47,495 bases of DNA from contig CAZYEL010000006.1 of the NCBI GenBank assembly GCA_964646415.1, positions 1 to 47,495 on the forward strand, read 5' to 3'. Shown one piece after another: positions 15,441 through 22,210 of the stretch. Origin of the DNA: VGJV01 sp964646415 (GTDB lineage: Bacteria; Patescibacteriota; Minisyncoccia; UBA6257; 2-01-FULL-56-20). The notes beneath the pieces were generated by a model that was given only the letters and a program-made list of their open reading frames with translations, was not told where the DNA came from and made no database searches. The position numbers and the translations under genes are program-made. Numbering within the stretch: position 1 is the first letter of the stretch; each line of letters opens with the position of its first letter.

Positions 15441-16130
15441 ATGTTCGAACAGTTCCTCAACCTCCTGTTTCCCCCTCGCTGCCTTGCCTGCCGCGCGCCG
15501 CTCGGCAGTGCGGCAGAAGCGCTCTGCGCCCCGTGCGAATCAGGCATCGCAGTTTCTCAAACGCTCCGATGCGGCGAGTGCTTTGCGCGCATCCCGGGAA
15601 CCACGAGGATTTGCCACAACGACTTCCCGTATCTCCTTGGAACCGCATGCTTCTATCACGACGAACGCGTGCGTGCGCTCGTGCATGGGCTCAAATTCCG
15701 CCATGCCCACGCGGCGGCGGCAACGCTCGCGAGACTCCTCCACCGCCACCTCCAAAACATCCCGAATTCTCTCGAATCATTCACTATCATCCCCCTTCCG
15801 CTTTCCCACCGACGGGAACGACAACGCGGGTATAATCAGTCGCGTCTTATCGCGGAAACGCTCGCCCCACAACTCGCGCTTCCCATCGCGGACGGCATAC
15901 TCGTGCGCACCGTCCACACGAAAAAACAGAGCGAGATCGTGAACTGGGAAATGCGCCACACGAATGTCGCCGGCGCCTTCGCCGTAGCAAAACCGGAACT
16001 TGCCAAGGGGCGCGATTTCATCCTCCTTGATGATGTCACCACCTCAGGCGCCACATTCTTCGAAGCAGCAACCGCCCTGAAACGCGCCGGCGCGCGACAC
16101 ATTATCGCGGCCGCCGCCGCGAGAGCGTGA
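15441..16130 (+). CDS. comF: ComF family phosphoribosyltransferase-like protein
   Basis: The 229-residue protein has an N-terminal zinc ribbon (CLAC and CAPC, then CGEC) and a C-terminal type I phosphoribosyltransferase domain. The PRPP loop is FILLDDVTTSGATF, and the signature 'IIPLPLSHRRERQRGYNQSRLIAETLA' is typical of ComF. ComF helps bring transformed single-stranded DNA into the cell in competent bacteria. A location beside a type IV pilus operon fits a natural competence role. It is transcribed divergently from pilM, and both genes appear leaderless. Confidence 0.95.
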   Translation: MFEQFLNLLFPPRCLACRAPLGSAAEALCAPCESGIAVSQTLRCGECFARIPGTTRICHNDFPYLLGTACFYHDERVRALVHGLKFRHAHAAAATLARLLHRHLQNIPNSLESFTIIPLPLSHRRERQRGYNQSRLIAETLAPQLALPIADGILVRTVHTKKQSEIVNWEMRHTNVAGAFAVAKPELAKGRDFILLDDVTTSGATFFEAATALKRAGARHIIAAAAARA

Positions 16131-16150
16131 GGATAGGTTGTACGTCCATT

Positions 16151-16167
16151 TCCCGCCGTGCGGCGGG
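16151..16167. repeat. GC hairpin between comF and tRNA-Gly
   Basis: CCCGCC and GGCGGG arms with a GTGC loop, and no T-run on either strand. It may act as a processing or stop signal for the converging comF and tRNA transcripts. Confidence 0.45.
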
Positions 16168-16184
16168 ATTGGATTTGCTAAGTG

Positions 16185-16256
16185 AGCGGGCGAGGAGAAT
16201 CGAACTCCCATCTCGTCCTTGGCAAGGACGCATAATGGCCACTATACGACGCCCGC
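16185..16256 (-). tRNA. tRNA-Gly (GCC)
   Basis: The acceptor is GCGGGCG/CGCCCGC, the anticodon stem CGTCC/GGACG with loop TTGCCAA (anticodon GCC), and the T-loop TTCGATT. The discriminator base is U, as usual for Gly. CCA is not encoded. Confidence 0.93.
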
Positions 16257-16346
16257 CTACGCTCTACGAGCTTCGGTCGCACGCCGCCATAGCTCCAGCG
16301 ACGGCGCGCGGGCAAGGCCCGCTTCAGCTTTTTACGCAAGCTTTCC

Positions 16347-16374
16347 CATTCTACTTTCTATTTTCTATTTTCTC
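16347..16374. repeat. heptad array at the end of a small membrane gene
   Basis: Four words (CATTCTA, CTTTCTA, TTTTCTA, TTTTCTC). They encode the last residues and stop of the 73-residue protein. Confidence 0.7.
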
Positions 16375-16572
16375 AAGATTTGCCCCGGGCGGCGGTTCTG
16401 TGGGACCCACAATAAAAGGGGCTCCCACGGGACCACGGAACGTAGCGCTCGGCACTGATGAAGGGGGGCTCCATGCCCCCTCTGTGGGTTTTTTCTCCTC
16501 TCTCGGCCATACCGCAATCGCCATTGCTGCCGCGATGACAATAAGAATGCCGAGCACAAATCCTTTCCGCAT
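16351..16572 (-). CDS. small membrane protein with Pro-rich tail
   Basis: This protein of about 73 residues has a membrane helix immediately after MRKGF (VLGILIVIAAAMAIAVW), followed by a Pro/Gly-rich extracytoplasmic tail and a Lys-rich end. The start is set at 16572, where TATAAT lies 6 bases upstream; a longer frame to 16647 reads through that promoter. The family is unknown. It lies alone between two tRNA genes on the same strand. The last residues (EKIENRK) are encoded by heptad words. Confidence 0.65.
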   Translation of the reverse strand: MRKGFVLGILIVIAAAMAIAVWPREEKKPTEGAWSPPSSVPSATFRGPVGAPFIVGPTEPPPGANLEKIENRK

Positions 16573-16578
16573 GAATTT

Positions 16579-16584
16579 ATTATA
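16579..16584 (-). promoter_or_regulatory. -10 box, leaderless-type promoter
   Basis: A perfect TATAAT ends 6 bases before the ATG at 16572. Confidence 0.7.
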
Positions 16585-16653
16585 ATATATCACCACATCA
16601 TTCAACATCCATCGCGCATGAGATCTTCCCCGTTCAATTCCTTGCAAATTACT

Positions 16654-16681
16654 AATGGCTATTGCTAATCGCTGATGGCTA
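16654..16681. repeat. heptad array, left of tRNA-Arg
   Basis: Four words of AATGGCT/ATTGCTA type. An opposing array at 16844-16871 (AATAGCA, AATAACA, AAAGGCT, ATTGTTA) lies on the other side of tRNA-Arg, so the pair encloses the tRNA gene. Confidence 0.7.
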
Positions 16682-16687
16682 CCTGTG

Positions 16688-16759
16688 TGTCCCCAAGAGG
16701 AATTGAACCTCTATCTCAGCCTTCGCAGGGCTACGCTCGATCCGTTGAGCTATGGGGAC
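16688..16759 (-). tRNA. tRNA-Arg (GCG)
   Basis: The acceptor is GTCCCCA/TGGGGAC, the D-arm GCTC/GAGC, the anticodon stem TAGCC/GGCTG with loop CTGCGAA (anticodon GCG), and the T-stem AGAGG/CCTCT with loop TTCAATT. The discriminator is A. CCA is not encoded. GCG is unusual for Arg, since most bacteria use ACG edited to inosine. Confidence 0.88.
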
Positions 16760-16843
16760 ATGCCAACGCATAATAGTCCAAAGTTGTATGTTTTGGAAGC
16801 GAGATATGGTCTCGCAACCATCAACTTTTAACCACCCTCGCCT

Positions 16844-16871
16844 CAATAGCAAATAACAAAAGGCTATTGTT
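16844..16871. repeat. heptad array, right of tRNA-Arg
   Basis: Four words, inverse in sense to the array at 16654-16681. It overlaps the stop of the gene ending at 16870. Confidence 0.65.
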
Positions 16872-17337
16872 AGAACCGGAGCAGTTCTTCCAGTGTTTCT
16901 ATGAACGAACGCGGGTCGTTCACTTGAGGAAGTTTCCATGCGGCGAACCCCCTTGCTGCCGCAAAGTGCGTGGTGGGAACAAGGATGCGCAGCACGGGTC
17001 GCACACGATGCCGGAACCGAAATGTAAGCGTCGGGGGATCGCGGTCGTCTTCCGTGCCGAAACTTATAAATTCTTCCCAGGGATATCGCTCCGTTTTGTT
17101 GATAACAAGCTCCTTTTCGTTCATGAGAAATGAGATGGTCGGCGGTGTCCTGCTCCCCCACGCCAACACCAACACCTCCGCGATTACTACAAACACCCCG
17201 AAGAGAAAGTTGCGCTGCCAGGCCGCGACCGCCACGAGCGACACCGCAATAATGATGGTGAGCCAATACCACGAAACTCCCTTATGCCGATATTCGAACT
17301 CGGGGGCTTCCCACAACACACTCTGCGGTTCTTGCAT
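16870..17337 (-). CDS. two-helix membrane protein with PH-like domain
   Basis: In this 155-residue protein a short N-terminal segment (WEAPEFEYRHKGVSWYW) leads into two close membrane helices (about 26-40 and 46-60). A beta-rich C-terminal domain (ISFLMNEKELVINKTERYPWEEFISFG...) follows, resembling bacterial PH-like (YcxB/DUF5673-type) domains, with a final helix SFIETLEELLRF. Function unknown. TAGGAT lies 6 bases before the ATG. It is divergent from the sigma factor gene. Confidence 0.7.
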   Translation of the reverse strand: MQEPQSVLWEAPEFEYRHKGVSWYWLTIIIAVSLVAVAAWQRNFLFGVFVVIAEVLVLAWGSRTPPTISFLMNEKELVINKTERYPWEEFISFGTEDDRDPPTLTFRFRHRVRPVLRILVPTTHFAAARGFAAWKLPQVNDPRSFIETLEELLRF

Positions 17338-17343
17338 AACCTC

Positions 17344-17349
17344 ATCCTA
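17344..17349 (-). promoter_or_regulatory. -10-like box, leaderless-type promoter
   Basis: TAGGAT ends 6 bases before the ATG at 17337. It is a weaker match than others in the set. Confidence 0.5.
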
Positions 17350-17498
17350 ACATTCCTGGACCTCACTCGCACAGATTTGAGAAAAATACTGTGAAACTTG
17401 CCATAAATGCCCCGTAGTCATGCTTTGACGGAGCGTACAGAAAATCATATTATAAAGCCCATACCGACAGTAACTAAGACGGTACTCTTTCGTTTTCT

Positions 17499-18032
17499 AT
17501 GGTAGATGGCGAACGCACAATAATCGAATCCGCCGTCAAGGGTGAGGCCTCGGCTTTTGGTCAGCTCTATGACCATTACCAACCAAAGATTTACCGGTTT
17601 GTAATGTTCAAGGTTGGCCAGCGTGAGGAAGCCGAGGACCTCACTCACGAGGTATTCTTGAGTGCTTGGCAAAAAATAAGGAACTACCGCGATTTCGGTT
17701 TCCCTTTCTCGAGTTGGCTCTACCAAATCGCGCGCAATCGGATAATAGACCACTACCGCACCAAGAAGGTTTCAACTTCCATTGATGCGGTGGACCCGGA
17801 ATATTTCGTGGCTCCTGCGGTTGCATCCATGGCGCTTGAGGAAAAACTCGAAGTTGAACGAGTGCGACACGCGCTCCGAAAACTCAAACCCGAATATCAA
17901 GATGTCGTCATTATGCGCTTTATTGAAGAGCTCTCAATCAAAGAAACTGCCTCGGCGTTGGGTAAAACGGAGGGAGCGGTGAAACTCTTGCAACACCGGG
18001 CGATGAAAACTCTCCAAGAACTTGTGGGCTGA
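17499..18032 (+). CDS. ECF-type RNA polymerase sigma factor
   Basis: The 177-residue protein has only regions sigma2 and sigma4. Sigma2 contains YDHYQPKIYRFVMFKV..AEDLTHEVFLSAWQKI..FPFSSWLYQIARNRIIDHYR. Sigma4 contains ALRKLKPEYQDVVIMRFIEELSIKETASALGKTEGAVKLLQHRAMKTLQ. Lengths and motifs fit an ECF sigma factor that redirects RNA polymerase to a small regulon. The next gene (6 bases on) encodes a single-pass membrane protein, the usual place for an anti-sigma factor, and a secreted protein follows. This is the only gene here with a longer leader region and no close -10 box. Confidence 0.93.
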   Translation: MVDGERTIIESAVKGEASAFGQLYDHYQPKIYRFVMFKVGQREEAEDLTHEVFLSAWQKIRNYRDFGFPFSSWLYQIARNRIIDHYRTKKVSTSIDAVDPEYFVAPAVASMALEEKLEVERVRHALRKLKPEYQDVVIMRFIEELSIKETASALGKTEGAVKLLQHRAMKTLQELVG

Positions 18033-18037
18033 TTACT

Positions 18038-18559
18038 ATGAATCTTCTTACTACTCTCAAAAAATTACGGCACGCGCAACCGGACCCGGGCTATCAGTCC
18101 AGGTCGCGTCATATTATTCTCCAAACGACCCCGCCGCTTCCACGGCTTCAAATGGTGGGGCGGTGGATTCTGGGCAACATTGAAAGCGCCGCAACGCTTG
18201 CGCTCGCAGGATTGTGTCTCTTTTTGGTATTCGCCGGATTTTCGCTCTGGAAATCATTCTCTCCGCTGGGAATCGCCCAACTCGACCTTGCGAGTCTTCG
18301 GGCGGAAGCGCAAGCAATCGACATCCAAATAAGGCTGGCGGGGCTGCAATATGAAGGCTCGACGATTCCGATAGCTCCGGCGACCGGATTACCGCCGATT
18401 CCCGCAACGGCCGCTTCCCCGCGCGAGGCAGCGCAAGATGCGCGCCCCGTTCCCGCTCTCGCTGCTCCCGGTGCCGCCTCTCCCGCCTCTCCGTCGGAGG
18501 TCGCCACCAGCACCCCCGCCCTTTCCATTGATGAAGCACTTCTTGAGCTTTCGCAATAA
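18038..18559 (+). CDS. single-pass membrane protein, probable anti-sigma factor
   Basis: In this 173-residue protein a cytoplasmic N-terminal part (about 45 residues, with many basic residues) precedes one membrane helix (about 50-72, ATLALAGLCLFLVFAGFSLW). The extracytoplasmic part is Ala/Pro-rich and looks disordered, ending in a short acidic helix. It sits directly behind the ECF sigma gene, which suggests it holds the sigma factor at the membrane. There is no recognisable zinc-binding anti-sigma motif (HxxxCxxC), so the role is inferred from context. Confidence 0.65.
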   Translation: MNLLTTLKKLRHAQPDPGYQSRSRHIILQTTPPLPRLQMVGRWILGNIESAATLALAGLCLFLVFAGFSLWKSFSPLGIAQLDLASLRAEAQAIDIQIRLAGLQYEGSTIPIAPATGLPPIPATAASPREAAQDARPVPALAAPGAASPASPSEVATSTPALSIDEALLELSQ

Positions 18560-18563
18560 CCGT

Positions 18564-19310
18564 ATGAAACTGCCGCTCGCCGTCGTTCCAGCGATCTTCC
18601 TTTTTCTCGCCTTTGCATCACGCGCGGAAATTTCGCTTGCACAAACTCCCGTATGCGTCTTGAATCCGCAATCGTTCGCTTCCCTCCAAAAATCCGGCCA
18701 AGAATCGCCGGACTCCATACGGGAAGAACTCAACACAAGAAAAACATTGCTTCGCGCGGTTCTTGATTGTCTCGACAAAGAGGTGCGCGACCAGCGGACA
18801 GAGCTCGACCGCACCCCTCTTTCCGACCAAAGCATGCACGCGGTACGCAACAATCTTATGCTTGCGCTTGAGGACGCGGCGCGATACTACGCCGAACAAC
18901 GGGAACGTGTTTCCGACGCGGGACTCCACGCTGCGAAAGATATTGCCGCAAGCATCCGCGAGTGGCGCACCAACACCTTTCTCCCCCAACAAGCCCGTAT
19001 CGGCACTTTTATCAGCTGGACGCATAATACGGAATTTCTTACAATCGCCTCCCGCCGCCTCGAAGAATTCAAACGGAGCGTGCAGCTCCTCGCGCTCGTC
19101 GAACGCTCTGATATTCAATCCCTTTTCACCGAAGCCGGCGAAGGATTCCGAGTCGCGCAGGACTTCCAAGACCGCGCGCAAAACGCTCTCATAAACGGCC
19201 TTGACCCCGCCACTCCCACCAAACTTTCCCTTGAGGCGCTCTCCCGCACCTATAATTCCTTCATTGAGTTGAGCAACCTCATCAACGCGCTCTTGCCGCA
19301 GGGAAGGTAA
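18564..19310 (+). CDS. secreted alpha-helical protein of the sigma operon
   Basis: This protein of about 248 residues starts at 18564, which gives a clean signal peptide (MKLPLAVVPAIFLFLAFASRAEISLAQ) and a 4-base gap after the previous stop; a start at 18531 would overlap that gene. The mature part is almost all helical with many charged residues and no known motif. It resembles DUF5667-like secreted proteins found next to sigma factors in CPR genomes, but this is a weak comparison. It could be the signal sensor or the main target of the sigma factor. A strong terminator follows. Confidence 0.7.
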   Translation: MKLPLAVVPAIFLFLAFASRAEISLAQTPVCVLNPQSFASLQKSGQESPDSIREELNTRKTLLRAVLDCLDKEVRDQRTELDRTPLSDQSMHAVRNNLMLALEDAARYYAEQRERVSDAGLHAAKDIAASIREWRTNTFLPQQARIGTFISWTHNTEFLTIASRRLEEFKRSVQLLALVERSDIQSLFTEAGEGFRVAQDFQDRAQNALINGLDPATPTKLSLEALSRTYNSFIELSNLINALLPQGR

Positions 19311-19340
19311 AACCCTCCCGCACATCAGCTGGGTGCCGGG

Positions 19341-19384
19341 ATATAATAAAACACCCCGCCATGTGGCGGGGTGTTTTATTATAT
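19341..19384. terminator. bidirectional Rho-independent terminator
   Basis: A perfect inverted repeat with 20-bp arms and an ATGT loop. The GC core CACCCCGCC/GGCGGGGTG is flanked by AATAAAA and TTTTATT, so it works in both directions between the sigma operon (+) and the convergent HU gene (-). Confidence 0.95.
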
Positions 19385-19395
19385 GCAAGAACCTT

Positions 19396-19671
19396 TTACT
19401 TTACCGCTTCCTTGAGCGCTTTTCCTGCCCGGAACTTCGGCTTCACCGAAGCCGCGATTTGGATAGTTTCGCCCGTCTTGGGATTCCGGCCCTGCCTCGC
19501 CGCCCGCTTCGCCACCCGAAACGTCCCAAAACCGGTTATGGCGACGTCCTCGCCACGGCCAAGCGATTTGGTGATACTGTCGAATACCGCTTCCACCGCG
19601 CGATGCGCTGCCGCCTTGGTTTCAATCTCAGCAGTCTTCATGACTGCTTCCACCAGTCCGTCTTTGGTCAT
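19396..19671 (-). CDS. HU family DNA-binding protein
   Basis: The 91-residue histone-like protein has N-terminal helices MTKDGLVEAVMKTAEIETKAAAHRAVEAVFDSITKSL. A beta-saddle with GFGTFRVAKRAARQGRNPKTGETIQI is followed by the C-terminal strand and helix. The DNA-intercalating arm signature GRNPxTG is intact. It compacts and bends DNA. It is monocistronic, with the terminator at 19341-19384 close behind its stop. The ATG is preceded by about 40 bases without a Shine-Dalgarno sequence. Confidence 0.97.
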   Translation of the reverse strand: MTKDGLVEAVMKTAEIETKAAAHRAVEAVFDSITKSLGRGEDVAITGFGTFRVAKRAARQGRNPKTGETIQIAASVKPKFRAGKALKEAVK

Positions 19672-19814
19672 GAAAAATAATTTCTCACAATTCTGCGACC
19701 TTTTCTTAGAACATACTCACTGTAGCAACCACACGCACAAAATCAACCCCTCGGAAACAGGACAATAAAAGCAGCCTACGTCAAGGCACGTAAAGAGGCT
19801 CCGCCGCCGGGCCC

Positions 19815-22070
19815 TTATTTTCCCAATCGAATCCTCAATGCATCAAGAATGGGCTTCAATGAATCGTAGGAAGGGCTCTCGCGAAGGTCCGCATTCCGGC
19901 TTACTTCCTCAAGATACTGCCTCGCATGGACCTTATCCCCCTTTATGAAATAGGCGATTCCAAGCTTCGCGCGGGCTTCAAGGTCGTCGGGCTCCATCTT
20001 GATTGCTTCCGCATAAAGCTCGATGGCCTCGTCAAGATGCCCCGAATCCGCAAAGAAATTGCCCACCACTCTCGGTTCGTGATGCTTCTTCCACTTCCTC
20101 CCGAGTGCCACCGCCTGCTTGATCTCCGCATATCCCGTTTCCGCGTCGCCCAGCGCGTATGCAACAAGCCCGTAATAGAAATGGGCATCGGCGACTTTCG
20201 GGGCAAGCGCAAGCGCCTTCTTCAACAGTGCGAGCGCCTCCTCGTTATCGCCCTCGAGTGATTTTGTCTTCGCAAGCGAGAAATACACCTCCTGCCGGTT
20301 GGGGCTCAAGGCAAGCGCAGTCTCCGCTTCGCGCTCGGCGAGCGGAAGAAGCGTATCCGGATCAAGGTCGGAGAGCTGATTATACATGTCCACCAATGCA
20401 TAATGATTGTACGCATCCCGGGGATGTTCCCGCGCCACCTCCTCCATGGCACGGAGCGCCCGCCATGCCTCTTCCTGGGAAATTCTCCCGGGATTATAAA
20501 AATACGCCTCCGCGACTGCGGTGGCATAGTCGCGCTTCAAGCTCCATGCGTAGGGGCTCCACACGGCAAGTGCCCGGCGGAAACTCTCGATTGCCGGTTG
20601 CGGACGATTGTTCAGAAAATAGTTGAAGCCAAGAAACTGATAATGCGACATCGTGAGCGGGAGAATGTTCAAAAGGTAAATCGGCACTAACGCAATCGCC
20701 ACAGCCGCACCCGCCATGTGAAGAGGAATCTTGCGCGGCGTCGCGGAAGCATGCGGTGTTTCCCCGTGCGCGTACCACCCGTCAGCGAGCCCCAATATCA
20801 CGCCCCACATCAGGAGCGGCCCGAGCGTCTCAAACACGAAGAAGTTCCTTGCTGCGTAGGCGATTCCCGCGGCAATAAGAACTTTCCCCAAGAGGCGCTC
20901 GCGCAATTTCCATGCCTCCCAAAAAAGCGCCGCAAATACCGCTCCGTATGCAAGTGCGAGCGGGAGCCCTCCCACCACAAGATATTCAAAAACAAAGTTA
21001 TGGGGCTTGTCGAACCGGGTTTCCTGGTAATTCGCTTCAAGCGCGCGCGGGTCATAGTGTTTGTTGAATACAATGTTGTAGTTATCCCACCCCCAGCCCG
21101 TAAGCGGCCGCTCTTTGAACCCTTTCCATGCGGCTTCAAGCGCAATCAGCCGGGGCGCCAGGGATTCGCTCGTGAGAGAAATGTCTTTAAACCTCCCGAG
21201 TCCCGGCACGGCATTCCACACCTCGCTTCCGCGCGTTCCAAAGAAAAGCAATCCTGCCCCGACAACCGCTATGCACGCCACAACATATGTCCGCCGCTCG
21301 CCCAGTACGCGTCCCTTCGGACCCGGAGGCTCTACGGCAAACAATACAAGAAGAACGAAGAAACCGACCCCCACACCCAGAATGTCCCCTCTGGTCTGGG
21401 TAATGAGCAGCGTGGCGACGTAGAGAGCGCCCGCGACAAGCGGAAACCACAGTCCGTACACTGAAGGCCGCCCTCCTTCATTCCGCCGCTCACGGAACCA
21501 CTGCAACACAAGGTACGCCGCGAAAAAGAGGTTCAGTGCGATATAACCCGCAAGAAAAGTGGGATTGCCAAACGTACTCCCGGGCCGCGAGGTGATTTCT
21601 TCATTCAAGAGAAGATGCGGGATGCGAAGCTGGAGAAATGAGATGATGCTGATGATGGCAGACGCGCCGAGGGACGCGTACAAAAGCGGCTCTATGCGTA
21701 TTCCCCGCATAAGCGAGCGCGTCACCAGCACGAGTGCCAAAACGTGCAGCATGGTAAAGACGCCCACCGCCCGCTCCTGCGTGGACCAGAAGCTCCGCCA
21801 AGGGTCCACCCCCGTGAATGTGGTGAGGAGAAGCAATGCCCCGAACACCGCGAGCGCCTTCGTAAGCGGCGTCCACGTAAGGCGGAACTTTGGCTCGTAC
21901 CACGCAAGCAGAAGCCAGAGAACGAAAAGAAATTCTATCGCCGCCTGGAAGAAAAGCGTTCTCGGGAGGCCGTACGGATATACCGACCGGGTAAAATAAA
22001 ACAACGGCGTCGCTATAACCGTGAAGTAAAAGAGGGCGCGTACTGTTTTGAAAAGTGAGTGGAGTTGCAT
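19815..22070 (-). CDS. O-antigen ligase-like membrane protein with TPR tail
   Basis: The first ~450 residues of this 751-residue protein hold about 11-12 membrane helices, with the Wzy_C/WaaL-type loop PLTGWGWDNYNIVFNKHYDP...RFDKPHNFVFEYLVVGGLPLALAYGAVFA. From about 500 to the end are TPR-like helical repeats (for example AETALALSPNRQEVYFSLAKTKSLEGDNEEALALLKKALALAPKVADAHFYYGLVAYALGDAE). The family transfers lipid-linked glycans; in CPR the acceptor may be a surface glycoprotein such as the S-layer-like protein encoded next door. No glycosyltransferase cluster is nearby. Confidence 0.85.
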   Translation of the reverse strand: MQLHSLFKTVRALFYFTVIATPLFYFTRSVYPYGLPRTLFFQAAIEFLFVLWLLLAWYEPKFRLTWTPLTKALAVFGALLLLTTFTGVDPWRSFWSTQERAVGVFTMLHVLALVLVTRSLMRGIRIEPLLYASLGASAIISIISFLQLRIPHLLLNEEITSRPGSTFGNPTFLAGYIALNLFFAAYLVLQWFRERRNEGGRPSVYGLWFPLVAGALYVATLLITQTRGDILGVGVGFFVLLVLFAVEPPGPKGRVLGERRTYVVACIAVVGAGLLFFGTRGSEVWNAVPGLGRFKDISLTSESLAPRLIALEAAWKGFKERPLTGWGWDNYNIVFNKHYDPRALEANYQETRFDKPHNFVFEYLVVGGLPLALAYGAVFAALFWEAWKLRERLLGKVLIAAGIAYAARNFFVFETLGPLLMWGVILGLADGWYAHGETPHASATPRKIPLHMAGAAVAIALVPIYLLNILPLTMSHYQFLGFNYFLNNRPQPAIESFRRALAVWSPYAWSLKRDYATAVAEAYFYNPGRISQEEAWRALRAMEEVAREHPRDAYNHYALVDMYNQLSDLDPDTLLPLAEREAETALALSPNRQEVYFSLAKTKSLEGDNEEALALLKKALALAPKVADAHFYYGLVAYALGDAETGYAEIKQAVALGRKWKKHHEPRVVGNFFADSGHLDEAIELYAEAIKMEPDDLEARAKLGIAYFIKGDKVHARQYLEEVSRNADLRESPSYDSLKPILDALRIRLGK

Positions 22071-22121
22071 GAAAACCCGGCAGAGAATCCCTACACAAGC
22101 CCTATTTTAAAGGATTCTTCC

Positions 22122-22160
22122 CCAAAACAAAACCCCGCCCCTCCAATGGAGGGGCGGGGC
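22122..22160 (-). terminator. Rho-independent terminator of the S-layer-like gene
   Basis: A 12-bp GC stem (CCCCGCCCCTCC/GGAGGGGCGGGG, loop AAT), followed on the minus strand by a T-rich stretch. It lies about 50 bases behind the stop at 22211. Its strength fits a highly expressed surface protein. Confidence 0.93.
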
Positions 22161-22210
22161 CACCCATACCTGTACGCGTTCAACTTACACGCGAACCGGT
22201 AGAGCCAGCA

